Notes: a model not told the origin generated them from the letters alone. 64,000 nucleotides of DNA from Diplodia intermedia (GCA_021495925.1 JAKEKT010000005.1:1-64000); one strand, 5' to 3'; numbered from the stretch's first letter, positions 31,549 to 43,359 are shown. Numbers and translations: made by a program.

Positions 31549-33540
31549 GGTGATGAAGTGGAAAGAACGACGGCGTCGAGCCTTGCGAGGTGATGGGGAT
31601 AGAGAATGACGCGGTGCAAGAGCTGCCGGAGCCTGCAATGGTAAACGAAGGTAAGGGGAGAGAGGGTGCTGAAGAGAGTGATGGTGCAGGGAGAAGTTTA
31701 ACGGAAAGGTAGAAACATTTATAGAGAAGTGATGAATGAAACAACCCAACTTGTGGCTGGAGTAGTGAAAGCATAAGCAAACACATTCCATGCAGCCCCT
31801 CTAGCCAGAGCTGTCGATCGGCGGCCTGGACTTCAACGATGGCCCGTTTAGGCAGATCGAAACGAGAAGGAGTTGGCGTTTGGTGGAAGGCCTGAATACT
31901 CTGATGGTTCATTGCCGAGGGTGCTACCATCCAAACGGCCGTGGCGCCGTTGGAAAACGATCGATCATGCAGGAGCAGGGTACTGTGCAGAAGAAGCATT
32001 CAACGGTGCTAGTTCATCTATCGTGAACGATAGGGGCTGGACGATCCTTCCCTCGGAATACGGCAGGAGCGTCGATGGTGACCAATGGAAAGCAGGTGTA
32101 GGGGTTTCGGAGCTGTTTCACCGGAAGGCAGCCGGGAAGCCTGGGGAACGCTACCTCGGCTCGCGATTCTGGTCGGGAGTGCCGCTGCCGGGATTACACC
32201 TTAAAGCTGTTAAGGTGCAATTTATCCGATGCGGCTCAGGGGATCGCAACCACCACAGCCAGGCCCTGTTGGTCGATCCCCCGGTATGGTGTAGCCACAG
32301 CTCTTTCCGGCCCCCAGCCTCTGCGCCTCGAAGGCGGATGGCGTCGCAATCCTCCTCCAACAAGCCGAGGCTGCAAGGCTGAAACGCCCAGTGGCTCGAT
32401 ATTCGGTCCGCAGTCCATCGTGTCATCACTGTTGTGCAAAAGAAACCGCCCCTTCTTCTTTTCGTGCGCAAAAAGGAACCTCCATCTTCCTACTCCCAGT
32501 CCGCTGTTTTGTGGATATGACGAGACCCGCAGTCAGCGAAAAGCCTCGGCAGCGTGTCCTCGGCTTCCTCGGCTCTCTTGTTGCATCGCCACAGCGCATT
32601 GCCAGGCACGAAGCCACCTAAGCAGAAAGCAGGTTTGCTTGCATTGCGCAGTGACCTGCCAGAAGCAATACGAGATAGCGGCCGAGGCACTAGAGCCACA
32701 CGATCCGCATAGGGCAATCAACGTAGTGATCCTTGAGGGAGTGTTGCTGCGCCTATGACACCACCGCAGCACCCGCTCTCTCCATATTGCACATTAGCCA
32801 CACTTGGTTGGTGCAAACCGGTGCACCAGCCACGTGGGGTCAACGGCCCCCAATACCCTGGGGCAATCTTAATATGGGCCGACGATCCCATGCCCGGATG
32901 CCACCTCGAGAGCAGTCTTGAACATTCTGGCCCTTGAAGCGCGCCTGATGCTATTGAATGCATGTGGTACTTCATCATTGCACGTTTGTAGCCACATTAT
33001 TGCGACCCGAGCCGTTGAAGCCAGTTCAGATTGCGGTCCCAGCAAAACGGTCAACGTGAAAATCATGCGACTTCGCATCATTGGATCTGTTGCAACTGTG
33101 GCCAAAGGAGTGGTGGAAGACGTCGATACAGTAGCAAACCAGCGGCGCGTCCCAGGCAAAAGAAACACGTCATACCAGGACCACGCAAATCCTCTCTCTG
33201 GCCGGACATGACGTCCAAAATGGCTAGGCGTCTGTGGCTGCGCTCGCCATCGACGCAGTCGGACATGGATAGCGCTGTGTGGTTTTGGAAATCATCTGTC
33301 CTGACCCTTTACCAGAAAGAGCGTCGGGTTATTGACCACGGGCTGGACTGGACGACCAGGTCAATATGTCGGGAGGGACGGGGTTGATTTAAGTTTTTGA
33401 CATGACGCGTCGTCAATGAAGGCGACGCATCGCATGTGACTCGCATCCAACATCCAATGCGTGGAGCGGGACGTAAGCCCACAGCCAGGACAGACGCCGC
33501 GTAAGCTCCGATATGCATTCTCTGTGCATTCAACGTGGTA

Positions 33541-33760
33541 CCACGGCGGGTGACAAAATAAATTGCCCACCCGCATCTGCCTTGCACAGATTCCGCATCA
33601 TCATATTTATGTAGGCAGTTGAACACAAGATCCGGGCGTAATTGTGCGCATTTGAAACTTAAATTTACGTCCGGATCTTGTATTCAACCACTCATCCCAT
33701 GTAGAATTTTTCTATGAGACAGATGCGGTTGGGCAAGTCTTTTTTCGCCCCCTGCTGTGA
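33541..33760. mobile_element. FB2 fold-back element, copy D, with FB1 core
   Basis: Left arm CCACGGCGGGTGACAAAATA then AATTGCCCACCCGCATCTGC. Right arm CAGATGCGGTTGGGCAAGTC then TTTTTTCGCCCCCTGCTGTG, its imperfect inverse. The FB1 core is at 33610-33694. The inner right flank (TGTAGAATTTTTCTATGAGA) is the inverse of the inner left flank of copy A, so the core sits at the same place in both. It ends about 60 bp from the Zn2Cys6 stop codon. Confidence 0.75.
33610..33694. mobile_element. FB1 fold-back element, copy 7
   Basis: GTAGGCAGTTGAACACAAGA, TCCGGGCGTAA on the left; TTACGTCCGGATCTTGTATT, CAACCACTCAT on the right. Nested in FB2 copy D. Confidence 0.8.
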
Positions 33761-33818
33761 TGCCTCGACTGACATGGTTTCCTGCTCATCTGTGGAAACT
33801 TGACGGGGTGCTTGCAGC

Positions 33819-34672
33819 TTACCAGAGGAATTTTGCGTGAAACTCCTCGGAAAGGTCCAAACTACTGCAACTTGCCGAAGGGGAGATGGATGGCGGGCCT
33901 TGAATGTGTTGGTGAATGTTCGTGGCATTTTGACCACTCCGCAGAAGGGAATCCCGAGCAGAGCTTTCTGGAGTATTCCCTGACTGAGGGTCAGAGGCTC
34001 GTGCCCCGTCAGGCAGAGGGTGAGCGGGCCACGACCCTGGCATGGAGCTGGCTGGATCCGAGTGATGGCGGCTTACGTCTTCCATCGGCGCGTCGGCAAC
34101 GTGAGGCTGGGTGCTCCTGGAGGTGTCGGAGGAGGGTGCTCCGGGAGTGGAGCTGATGTCCATAGCAGACGCGGGGCGCTGCGGCAGCTTGCGCGCCGAG
34201 TCACGGCGTAGGCGGTCATTGTACCAGGCCAATATGGCGTGAGGCGAATTGAGGGGAAACGAGGCCCAGTAATCAAGCGCAGCTCTCTTTTCTTGGGTTG
34301 AGCGCTTCTGATTGCTCTCGACACTAAGATGGCGCGCAGAGTCGCTGTGACAGGTGACGGAGCTCAGCAGCTGGTCGGAGGGCACCAGGGGCAGGACCTG
34401 GAGCAGAATATGCTCCACGTCATCAAGCCGGGCCTCGATGGCTTCCAGGTAGCCCTTGGCGGGGCCACGCTGCAGCTGCGGGGGCCAGGTGCATTCGTTG
34501 CCGGTCTCGCGGCACCGGGCACATGTCGGCCTACCTTCGTTAGCATGCTGCTGCCAGGTGTTGCGAAGCGGCGGGGTCACCATTCGCCTCCACACTTCTG
34601 CTTCTTGCTGCGGCACGAGTCGCAGGCGGCGCTGCTCCGCGTCTGGCGGGGCTGGCGCGCGGGCTGGGCCAT
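33819..34672 (-). CDS. Short Zn(II)2Cys6 transcription factor, possibly truncated
   Basis: Exon 1 (34581-34672) and exon 2 (33819-34530) join over a 50-nt intron (GTGACC, GCTAAC branch, GTAG) inside the zinc cluster. Splicing gives CDSCRSKKQKCGGEWPTCAR then CRETGNEC, the exact C-x2-C-x6-C-x6-C-x2-C-x6-C spacing at residues 17-44. A helix follows (GYLEAIEARLDDVEHILLQVLPLV), typical of the dimerisation segment. The protein is only 267 aa and lacks the fungal-specific C-terminal domain; a Ser/Pro-rich tail ends FHAKFLW. A GTAAGC donor overlaps the stop, and using it with the nearest acceptor also stops at once. FB2 copy D begins about 60 bp beyond, so the gene may have lost its 3' part there. 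Target genes unknown; it is divergent from an NRAMP gene. Confidence 0.75.
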
Positions 34673-35493
34673 TGTCGCCCCCGCTTCGCTTGTCTCAAGC
34701 CTCACTCAGCAAGGTGGGCGGTTGAGGAGCTGGGGCTTGCGGTCGGCGGTCGAGTGTTCAGCAGAGTGGTCGCGTGCGGCTGGACAGGTCGAGCTGAGCT
34801 GACTAATATCCCGTGGCCTGTTCGGGCTAGCTCGACCGGCACCGCGGGCGCGTCATTGTTGCGTCCTGGCCCTGTTCGTGCCTTTCTTGGCGTCTGTCGG
34901 CCGTTTGCCGTTTGCCCGCATGCTGTCACTGTCAGTATGACGGGTTAAATCGGCTGCTGCATCAGAAAACCGCGGTGCGGGCGAGCAGTCGGCACGCGGT
35001 CCCATGTCGCGACGACCGTCGGGAGGTGTGCGGGCAAGCTCTGGTTGTTCGCTTGGCGCGGGCTGGGCGAGCGACTCGGAAGACGGGCCGCATGGGTTGG
35101 GTTTGCACATCTTTTTGTTCCTGCGGCTGCAGCCCTCAGCCCAGCCAGAGCCGCGCCGCAACGTCTGACACCATGATGGCTCACTCAGCGCATACGCATT
35201 CCGAGGCTGCTCCACAGCCCCAGTGTCATGACTGCAGAGCAGGGCGATTTCGGACGCCGCGCGTTCCGGCAGCGCACCGAAAAGTCTCGGCCGCGGCCTC
35301 GTGAGAAACCGGAAGCAGGCATTGTCTTGTCACTTGATTCGCGCGCCTTCCTTCCTCCCGCACCCGCACCCCATCCCACACCTCCCCGCAAAGCAGCCAC
35401 AATCGCCTGCATACCCGAGGTGCCGCCCGACTCTTATACCCAGCGCCGCCCGGTGCCCGAGCACGTCCCGCCACGCAGTGACATCGCACCACC
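34673..35493. promoter_or_regulatory. Divergent upstream region, Zn2Cys6 gene / NRAMP
   Basis: 821 bp between outward-facing start codons. It should contain both promoters. GC-rich frames in it (34853-35215, 35226-35576) have no motifs. I recognise no specific regulatory site. Confidence 0.45.
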
Positions 35494-37591
35494 ATGAACT
35501 GCCCTTCGAGAGTCGAGCCAGACATTCCACCCGACTGGAACCAGAACCCACCCGCCCTGAACGCCGAGGCCACCACGCGTAATGACTTGAATCACATCGC
35601 AAACGAGCGCCAGAAGCGCAAGAGCACCGACCACAGCTCCGACGACGCCACCACCGAGCGACCGCAGCAGCCCCCCGACATCCACCCCGGTCCTTCGCAG
35701 CGGCGGGGTGTTGGGCGCTCCAGGATCCCGCCTGAGGGTCCTGCCAAAGCAGCCATGAGCAAGACTTCGCCGCCTTCTGGTGCGCATGCGACTACTTCCA
35801 ACACCGGATATTCTGGGCGTGGCCACAAAGGAAACGGGGAACCAAACCGGGGTGGATCGTGGTTCACTGAACTCGTGTTCCAGGCCAAGGATGTGCTCTA
35901 CAACTATGCGAAGTTCGTTGGACCAGGTTTCATGGTGGCCGTTGCATACATCGATCCGGGTATGTGTTTTCAGGGCTCTCCTGCGTGATGAGGCTGCAAC
36001 GCTGAACCTCTCCAGGAAATTATGCCACGGATGTTGCTGCCGGTGCCTCCTACCGCTTCAAGCTCCTCTTCATCATCTTGATGTCCAACATCTTCGCCAT
36101 CTTCTTGCAATCTCTCTGCGTGAAGCTTGGCACAGTCACGGGCATGAACTTGGCTGAAAATTGCCGTGCTCACTTGCCCTGGTGGCTGAACGTGGTCTTG
36201 TACATTTTCGCCGAGTCGGCCATCATCGCTACGGACATTGCTGAGGTAGGTGTTCCAGACTCGGTGGCCCGTTGCACACATGGGCCTGCAACTACGTGAG
36301 ATGACACGTCAGGTGCTCATCTAAGACAGCCGACAAAGCCCTTGTCAGGTTGAAGCTAACTCGTATCTCAGGTCATCGGTTTCGCGATAGCTTTGAACGT
36401 ACTTGCCAAAGTACCTTTAGTTGCCGGTTGTGCCATCAGCATTGTCGACGTCTTCCTCATCCTGCTTTTCTACAGACCCTCGGGCTCCATGCGAGCCGTG
36501 CGCTATTTCGAATATTTTGTGATGCTGCTTGTGCTTGGTGTGGTTGTCTGCTTCTGTTTTCAGCTCAGCCTCATCAGGGACACGTCAGTGGGCGACGTTT
36601 TCAGAGGATATCTGCCAAGCAAGGCCATCGTTGAGTCGAAAGGGTAAGTCGAGCCACAGGGAAGTCTACCCAGAAACAACATCTGACGCACAGAACCAGC
36701 CTTTACCAATCTTGCGGCATCCTTGGCGCCACCGTCATGCCTCACTCGCTGTACCTTGGCTCGGGCATCATCCAGCCGCGCCTGCGCGAATTCGATGAAG
36801 CGCTTTTGGCTTCTACCCAACACCCCGCCGCTGCGGAAAACAACAATTCTGACACCGACTCTGACTCGGAATCAATCGTGTCTCTCTCCAAGTATCGCCC
36901 TTCCATTCAGGCGATCAAAGCTTGTTACACCTACTCTGTCGTCGAGACTGCTATTTCTCTCTTCACGTTCGCGCTCTTCGTCAACTCCTCCATCCTCATC
37001 GTTGCTGGCTCTTCACTTTACAACACACCTGGCGCTGAGTCTGCTGACCTTTTTGGTATTCATGATCTTCTATCGTCAACGCTGGCGCCCGCTGCCGGCA
37101 CGATTTTCGCACTTGCCCTGCTTCTTTCTGGTGTGAGTGCGGGCATTGTCTGCACCATAGCCGGTCAGATGATTTCCGAAGGGCAGTTGAACTGGAGTTG
37201 CAAGCCATGGAAGCGTCGATTTATTACCCGCAGCATCAGCATCGTCCCTTCGATTATCGTCGCCGGGGCGGTCGGCCGCGAAGGATTATCAGATGCACTC
37301 GAAGCCTCACAGGTAGCACTCAGTGTCATCTTGCCATTTGTCAGCGCTCCTCTTGTTTACTTTACTTGCCGCAACAAGTTCATGACCGTTTCCGCTGTTG
37401 ACCGCGGTGCGCGTCCCAGCAACAACACTGTGGCGCAAGCCGAGCATGGGGAGCGTCAGTCCACCGATTCCGTCGAGGAAATGCAGATGCGCAACAATTG
37501 GCTTACAGCAACGATTGCGGTCCTCATCTGGTTGATCATCGTAGTCATGAACATTGCTTTATTAGTGCTAGTCGGCATGGATAAAGCGTAG
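35494..37591 (+). CDS. NRAMP divalent metal-ion transporter (Smf family)
   Basis: Proton-coupled importer of manganese, iron and related ions. Exons 35494-35959, 36016-36245, 36372-36643 and 36694-37591 join to 621 aa. The N-terminus (about 130 residues) is long, polar and Pro/Ser-rich. The first membrane segment reads YAKFVGPGFMVAVAYIDPGN followed by YATD; the metal-binding DPGN is split by intron 1, and splicing restores it. The second binding motif, MPH, lies in CGILGATVMPHSLYLGSGI. Between the two halves is an acidic loop (NNNSDTDSDSESI). About eleven membrane segments can be traced, the last being LTATIAVLIWLIIVVMNIALLVLVG, as in fungal Smf1/Smf2. Introns are 56, 126 and 50 nt. Which Smf paralogue, and whether plasma or internal membrane, cannot be told. 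Confidence 0.93.
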
Positions 37592-38054
37592 GCCGTTTGC
37601 AACCGGGCAGACCAGCAGGCCAGGCACTCAGAACAACTGGTGGCTATAGACCCGACAGTCTGTGCCTGGCACTGTTTACATGGTCGATCACACTCTTCCA
37701 TGTGTCGAGGAAGACCTTGGCGCCCATCAAATTATCACATTAGATAGTCGTATGATAGACGGTATCATTGCAAAAATCAATGGAAAATAATAATAATTAG
37801 AATCAACCTGAAATCTCGCGAAACAGATTGTGAGAAGATAAAAATCTATCATAGTCCACAACCATAACTGGCTGTGAACAAGCCCACGGAGACACTGGCC
37901 CCTTGTTCACTTACGTGGGTAGTAGAGCCCTGTGTCTGGACGTGCGTAACTTTAGTCTAAAAACTCTCATCTCCGTCCGGACACTTGGTTCGACTGCTCC
38001 CGTAAGAAGGGCTCAGACATTCCGCAGCCCACACTGTGCAGCAAAAAAAAAGGC
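37592..38054. other. Intergenic between convergent genes
   Basis: 463 bp between the NRAMP and phytase stops. It is AT-rich (3' UTR-like) and holds FB1 copy 8 at 37912-38004. No gene. Confidence 0.6.
37912..38004. mobile_element. FB1 fold-back element, copy 8
   Basis: TACGTGGGTAGTAGAGCCCT, GTGTCTGGACG on the left; CGTCCGGACACTTGGTTCGA, CTGCTCCCGTA on the right. TA flanks, with CTTACG/CGTAAG extending the symmetry. It lies about 50 bp from the phytase stop codon. Confidence 0.8.
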
Positions 38055-39747
38055 TCAATTTTGCTTCTCACTGATCGTTCCATCGTAGTCGTGCGCGTCC
38101 GTGGGGTCGTCGATGGTGTAGTTGCCGAAGCACGCGTAGTCGTAGTTGCTCAGCGCGTACGAGTCGCGCTGGCTTTCGATGAAGCTGTCCAGCGCGCACA
38201 GGCCGTCCGTCCGGCCCTCGCAGGCGCCGCCGCGGACGCTCGCCAGCGGCACGATGCCGTCGTTCAGGCGCATGCGGACGAACTTGTGCGGCGCCGCCGC
38301 CGCGTCGTAGCCGTACTGCTCCGGGTAGTAGGAGGTGCGCTGCTCGCGCGCGGCGGCCGGGTCGGCGGCGGTGCAGCCGACGACCTCGGTGATGAGGCGC
38401 GCGCCGAAGGGCGTCACGCGCGCCAGGTTGAAGTGGCGGTCCGGGTTGGGCGGGAATTCCGTCAGGGAGGGCCCGTCGCGGAAGTAGTCGACGCTCATGG
38501 CGGTGAGGACGGAGACGATGATGTCGTCGTGCGAGAAGTCGGCGTAGAAGGGGAGGCCGAGCGGGAAGTCGTCCGGGTTGTCGGTGAGGGTCGAGTTCAC
38601 GGACGAGTTGGACGCGGTGATGTACTGGTTCTGCAGGCGCGCGAGCAGCTCCTGCAGGTAGCCGATGCCCTGCGCGCGGCCGGTCGGGTTGCCGAAGGCG
38701 TAGTCGTAGTAGTAGGCGATGTCGAGCGTGTTCTCGAAGCCGGCCCATTCGTCGGCAGTGAAGAGGCCGCAGAAGTCGGACTGGCCGATGTATTGCATCT
38801 CGTAGGCGCAGATCATCTGCATGGCGTATGTGTTGTTGACGTTGAAGCTGAATCCCTGAGGGGCGTACCTTTGCAGCCGCTTGGTAGCGTCCTGCAGGTA
38901 GACGGGTATGTATTTGAACACATCTTGGTCTCCGAGGTCGCCGATATCTGCCTCAAGATCGTTGAAGCAGCTGTCGTACGAGGCCAGAGTGTTGTTCTCG
39001 GTCCCGCCCTCTGGAATGATTAGGACCTTGAAGTCATCCGTCCAGTTGCCCAGCGTCGGGATGGACTGGTCGGGCTCCGCTCTGAAAGTAGGACCAAAGA
39101 ATCCGATTGCCCAGTTTAGCATGCTGTTGTACATGCGCGGTTGCGAGGTTGTGCGGAGAAGCGGTTTCTCCCTCGCAGTTCCGTTGGGATACTTGGGGTC
39201 GTAGGACAATTGGCCGTGTTCAGCATCATAGAGCGTACGGCCGTACTTGTTCCAGAAAGAGACACCGGCTTTCATCTCCTCGACAGCACCTTGGCCGGTC
39301 AGGAGACCAGTGGAGGGCATGGAATAGCGGTAGTGATTCAGGAAGTTCAGCGGGCCCGTGAACGAACCCGTCGAGTTGGATGCAGCAGACCAGTTGCCCA
39401 GCTTGTACACAAAATCCAAGTTGTTGTCCCCGTCGTCGACCCATTCAATGGGCAAGCGGTGAGCGTGACGTTGCATGGTGTGAACTGAGCGAATTAGCCT
39501 ATAGCTAGCCTGATGATGCAGCGCCGAAAGCTCTACCTTGCTCGATTTGGCAACCGTCAGGGAGGCCAACATCCTTCACGCCAAAGACGTCAGCGGCATT
39601 GTCGCTGTAGGGAGAGATCTGACCCCAATGCTTTGAGATCTCGCTGATGTCGGTAAGCAAAGTAGGATCGGAGTAGTTTGCAATGGCATGAGCGCCTGCC
39701 GCACAGGCCAAAGCCTGCGAAACACGAAGGAACGAGCGAGGAAACAT
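38055..39747 (-). CDS. Secreted histidine acid phosphatase (phytase-like)
   Basis: Releases phosphate from phytate or other phosphomonoesters outside the cell. Exons 39537-39747 and 38055-39484 join (52-nt intron) to 546 aa. The N-terminus MFPRSFLRVSQALACAAGAHAIA is a likely signal peptide. Splicing produces GCQIEQVHTMQRHAHRLP: the active-site motif RHxxRxP is RHAHRLP, with nucleophile His77; the proton-donor HD is His389-Asp390 in YADFSHDD. Several N-x-S/T sites and paired cysteines fit a secreted enzyme. The usual RHGxRxP has Gly where this has Ala, and the preceding residues differ from Aspergillus phyA, so substrate (phytate versus general phosphatase) is open. It is divergent from a GH76 gene. 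Codon use in 38.1-38.8 kb is strongly GC-ending. Confidence 0.88.
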
Positions 39748-41483
39748 TTCCAGAAAGCAATGGCTTGGTCGCAGCTGGATTGGCCAATGCTGACGGAATT
39801 GATGCAGATGAAGCGAGAGCCGTGCAAGGGATAGGCACGTGGAGGATTGTTGGCCACGACAGAGCAGAGCCGGGCGCGATCAGCAGCGGCGTAGGAGGCC
39901 CTTCATATAGCAGAGCGGCAGGGAACACGACGGGCAGGCATCCCACTTTACTGCGTCATGTATACGGGCCTAACACCAGAGGAGGATGTTGAAGAGCGGG
40001 CCGAGAGAGCTTGGTACTTGGCTCGTTCCTGGCTTCTGGATCCGCGCTACGGGGCTATCCTGCGTGGGGCTAGACAAACATACCGCCATCCGCTAATCGG
40101 CGCGGCAGGGCAGTGGTTGCAGAAAACCCGAGCCTTGTACGTGGGCAGCTGAGGCATATGTCCGGGCGTAGATGTGAGGTTAGGACTGCATATATGCATC
40201 TAGACATGCTTGAGCAAGGGGGAGGCTCGATCATGTTGCGACCCGCTGGGGCAGGGGAAAGATTTTCGAACACAATAGGCTAAAGAGATCGCAGCGAGAG
40301 ATCTCTGGCATGACTGGTGCACGCGGTAGAGTTATCCGCCTCGGGAGAGCCGCATGAGTCGCGGTGATAACGAAAGGGGCCCGAGCTGCGATAAAACGGA
40401 GAGGTGCAATCAAAGCCTGCAGAAGGAGACGGCTGCGCATGCCGGGCGTTGCACCGTGGAGCCGTGAGCGCAAAGTAGATTGCTGCACGATGCTCAGGCC
40501 CCAACTTCCCGGCGTCCATCAGGTACCACATGGCTGCTGTGGGGACCGGCCGCCGACGTCGCCGATGATTGCCTGCTTGCACGCATGCAAAGGGATCGGA
40601 CTTATTGCATGAAATTCGCGAGGTCTCATTGCCGGAACGCGGACGCGCCTGACACTGTCCGAGCTGCAGGGGAGACTCAAACCTCATCTCCTCCACAAAG
40701 TCCGGAGACAGGGGCAGCACCGGCGACGATTGCCACACGCAAATTCGAAGGGCTGAAGACTGGCCGACACGTAAGCGCAAGGCTCGCCGCCGGCCGCGTG
40801 AAGGGAGGAGGCACGGGAGGTTCGGCGATACGAGGCGGCAGGAGCGCCGAGCAGCCCGGAGCAACGGCGCAGGGTGGCCACACAGCCACGTCGTCGCCGG
40901 AGCCAGCATCGCAGCAGCCCGGCGACCCACTGCCGCACCGCGGCAGGCGGCGGGCAGCAGGCGGCGGGCAGGGCGTGGACATGATGCTTGGCGTGGTGTT
41001 GAAGGAAGGCGTGTGATTGCGATGGTCGGGCCGCCAGCGCTTGCAGGGAGCCGCGCCCGAGCCGCGCAGCCCCAAGTTGCCTCTCCAAGCAATGCTTGTC
41101 GCTGCTCGGCCACCCCTCAAGCAACGCCAACCATCAACGGCGCTCTGCCCAGCGATTCGCACTCGCACACTCCAACCCCTCCGCACACTGCTTCCAGCCA
41201 CTGCCGATCATGCTGCGCGAGATCTGCTGCCACCACCATCCAGAGCCAGCCCGCCGCTTGCCACCACTCCCATGCTCTCCTGAGCCATGCCCCACTAGGG
41301 CCCGCGCGCCGACTAATTCGTTACGCGTCAATTTCGGCCGGACGTACGAGGATAGCGACGCGATGCAAGCCAGGCCCAGCGCCGCGAATCCTCCCTGATG
41401 TGCCCCGGGCTGTGCTCCCGTCTTTCTCTCATCATCCCCGGCGCGCCCTTCCCCAGCCCTTCCTCCATGTCACTCGTTCCGCC
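39748..41483. promoter_or_regulatory. Divergent upstream region, phytase / GH76, with FB1 remnant
   Basis: 1.7 kb between two outward-facing secreted-protein genes. An FB1 left half is at 40138-40215. Long GC-rich frames (40280-41113, 40480-41016, 41013-41483) lack domains and overlap each other on both strands. Promoters for both genes should lie near the ends; no specific site is recognised. Confidence 0.45.
40138..40215. mobile_element. FB1 fold-back element, copy 9 (decayed)
   Basis: TACGTGGGCAGCTGAGGCAT with TGTCCGGGCG matches the left arm. The right side (ATGCATCTAGACATGCTTGAG) is only loosely inverse. Confidence 0.5.
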
Positions 41484-42940
41484 ATGAGATTCCTCACCTC
41501 GCCCTGGAGTATCCTGGGGATACTGTCGCTCGTTCTGAACCACGTTCACGCCGTCGACATCGACATCAGCAGCACCGACTCGATCAAAGATGCCGCCTCC
41601 GAAATCGCCTTTGGCCTCATGAAGTGGTACACCGGTAACAACACCGGTGATGTCCCGGGCAACCTGCCCGACCCCTACTACTGGTGGGAGGCCGGTGCCA
41701 TGTTCATGAGCATGGTCGAGTACTGGTACTACACCGGCGATGAGACGTACCTCCCGCAGACCAAGCAGGCCCTGGTCCACCAGACCGGCGACAAGAACGA
41801 CTACATGCCCAACAACCAGACCCTGACCGAGGGTAACGACGATCAGCTCTTCTGGGCTCTGGCCGCCATGACTGCCGCCGAGCTCAAGTTTTCCGACCCG
41901 GGCGACGAGGCCGCCTCCTGGGTCGCCCAGGCACAGGCCGTGTTCAACGAGCAGGCCGCGCGCTGGGATGCTGCAAACTGCGATGGTGGTTTGCGTTGGC
42001 AGTAAGCAACCACTGCCGGCGACAGTCGCTCTTGTCACTAACCGGGCGACACAGAATCTACTCGTTCAACGCAGGTTGGAACTACAAGAACACCATTTCG
42101 AACGGCGGTTTCTTCCAGCTGGCGGCCCGTCTGGCCCGCTACACGGGAAACACTACATACAGCGACTGGGCCGAGAAGATGTGGGACTGGGCCGCCGGCA
42201 CTGTCATCCTCGACACCGACACGTGGACCATCAACGACGGAACGAGTGTGACGAACAACTGCAGCACGGCCGATCACACACAATGGACGTACAACTACGG
42301 AACCTTCATTGTCGGATGTGCCTTCCTGTACAACCACACGGAGAATGAGGTTTGGAAGACGCGCGCGTCGAACCTGTTGAAGACGACGTACTCGACCTTC
42401 TTCCCGGATTACATGACGGCCAACATCCTGGTCGAGGTCACCTGCGAGCCTTCTGGAAACTGTGATTACGACCAGTCTTCCTTCAAAGCCTACTTGGTGC
42501 GCTGGCTCGCTCTGACGGCGCAGCTGATCCCCGATTTCTACGAGGACATCTTCACCAAGCTTCGCGCATCGGCGCAGGGGGCGGCCGGCCAGTGCTCAGG
42601 GTCCGCAAAGACAGCCGGTAACACGTGCGGTCGGGAGTGGAATTCGACAGTATGGGATGGCACGTACGGTGTTGGTGAGCAGATGGCGGCGTTGCAAGTC
42701 GTCGGCTCCCTGATGATCGACAAGAGCACGCTTGATCCCCCGGTCACATATGCGACTGGCGGTACCAGTAAATCGGATGGCAGTGCAGGAACGGGATCGG
42801 GGGCAAGTAGCACCGATGGCACTTACACAACGTTGACGGCAATCAGCGGAGGCGACAAGGCCGGCGCCGCAATCCTGACCATTGCCATCGTGGTGGGCAC
42901 ATTAGGAGGAGCGGGATGGATGATGATGGGCGACTTCTGA
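41484..42940 (+). CDS. GH76 mannan endo-1,6-alpha-mannosidase, Dcw1/Dfg5 type
   Basis: Cell-surface enzyme thought to transfer GPI-anchored glycoproteins into the wall. Exons 41484-42001 and 42055-42940 join (53-nt intron) to 467 aa. Signal peptide MRFLTSPWSILGILSLVLNHVHA. The GH76 catalytic pair is Asp119-Asp120 in TEGNDDQLFWALAAM; other family landmarks are DPYYWWEAGAMFMSMVEYW, GWNYKNTISNGGFFQLAARL, WTYNYGTFIVG and a Cys-containing C-terminal part (CGREWNSTVWDGTYGVGEQM). A Ser/Gly/Thr linker is followed by a hydrophobic tail (AGAAILTIAIVVGTLGGAGWMMMGDF), consistent with a GPI signal. Length matches fungal family members. Which of the Dcw1/Dfg5 paralogues is unclear. Confidence 0.93.
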
Positions 42941-43359
42941 CATTGACAGAACTTTCGGCTTCTTACTTAGCACCGTTTTTCCTTTGACGTCTGTTCGTAC
43001 TCTTCATCCACTGGATACCTGGACTTATTTTCCCATTTTTTTTTTTGTGCCCATATACAGAGGGGAGCCCCATAGCGGTCAAGATCAGAGCGGAGTTGGT
43101 GGAAAAAGCGCGACCTCATTACCCGATGGGAATCTATTTTGCTCTGTTCATTCGGAGACTTGTCTATTTTGATATCATAGGGTTATTTTAGGAAATGCAT
43201 CCCCCACGATCGACGAGCTTTGCACCAACATGAGTCCCCTGCTTTATGGACCCTGAATTTCAGCAACGCGACATGGGCTGCCATGGAGGACCCCTCGGCG
43301 CAACAACCAACACCCGTCACGTGCAATGGCAAATTGGAGTCCTGTTTGGCCAGCCCTTC
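42941..43359. other. Intergenic between convergent genes
   Basis: 3' regions of the GH76 gene (+) and of the small uncharacterised gene (-), with a T-rich run near 43041-43047. Nothing else seen. Confidence 0.55.

Larger units (their letters stand above)
31549..33818. other. Gene-free stretch with FB2/FB1 element at its end
   Basis: Upstream region of the cutinase (-) and downstream region of the short Zn2Cys6 gene (-). The first few hundred bases should be the cutinase promoter. Open frames such as 31873-32382 lack motifs. FB2 copy D lies at 33541-33760. I see no gene. Confidence 0.5.

Noticed and set aside
30931..31593. Plus-strand repeat-rich frame (GERKTA repeats)
   Set aside because: It is the antisense reading of the cutinase tandem repeats; the minus strand has a signal peptide and an intact catalytic domain.
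38061..39023. 320-codon plus-strand open frame opposite the phytase
   Set aside because: Val/Arg/Glu-rich shadow of the GC-ending phytase codons; no domain.
40280..41113. 277-codon minus-strand frame between phytase and GH76
   Set aside because: Ala/Arg/Pro-rich, overlaps a long frame on the opposite strand and an FB1 remnant is close by; no motif.
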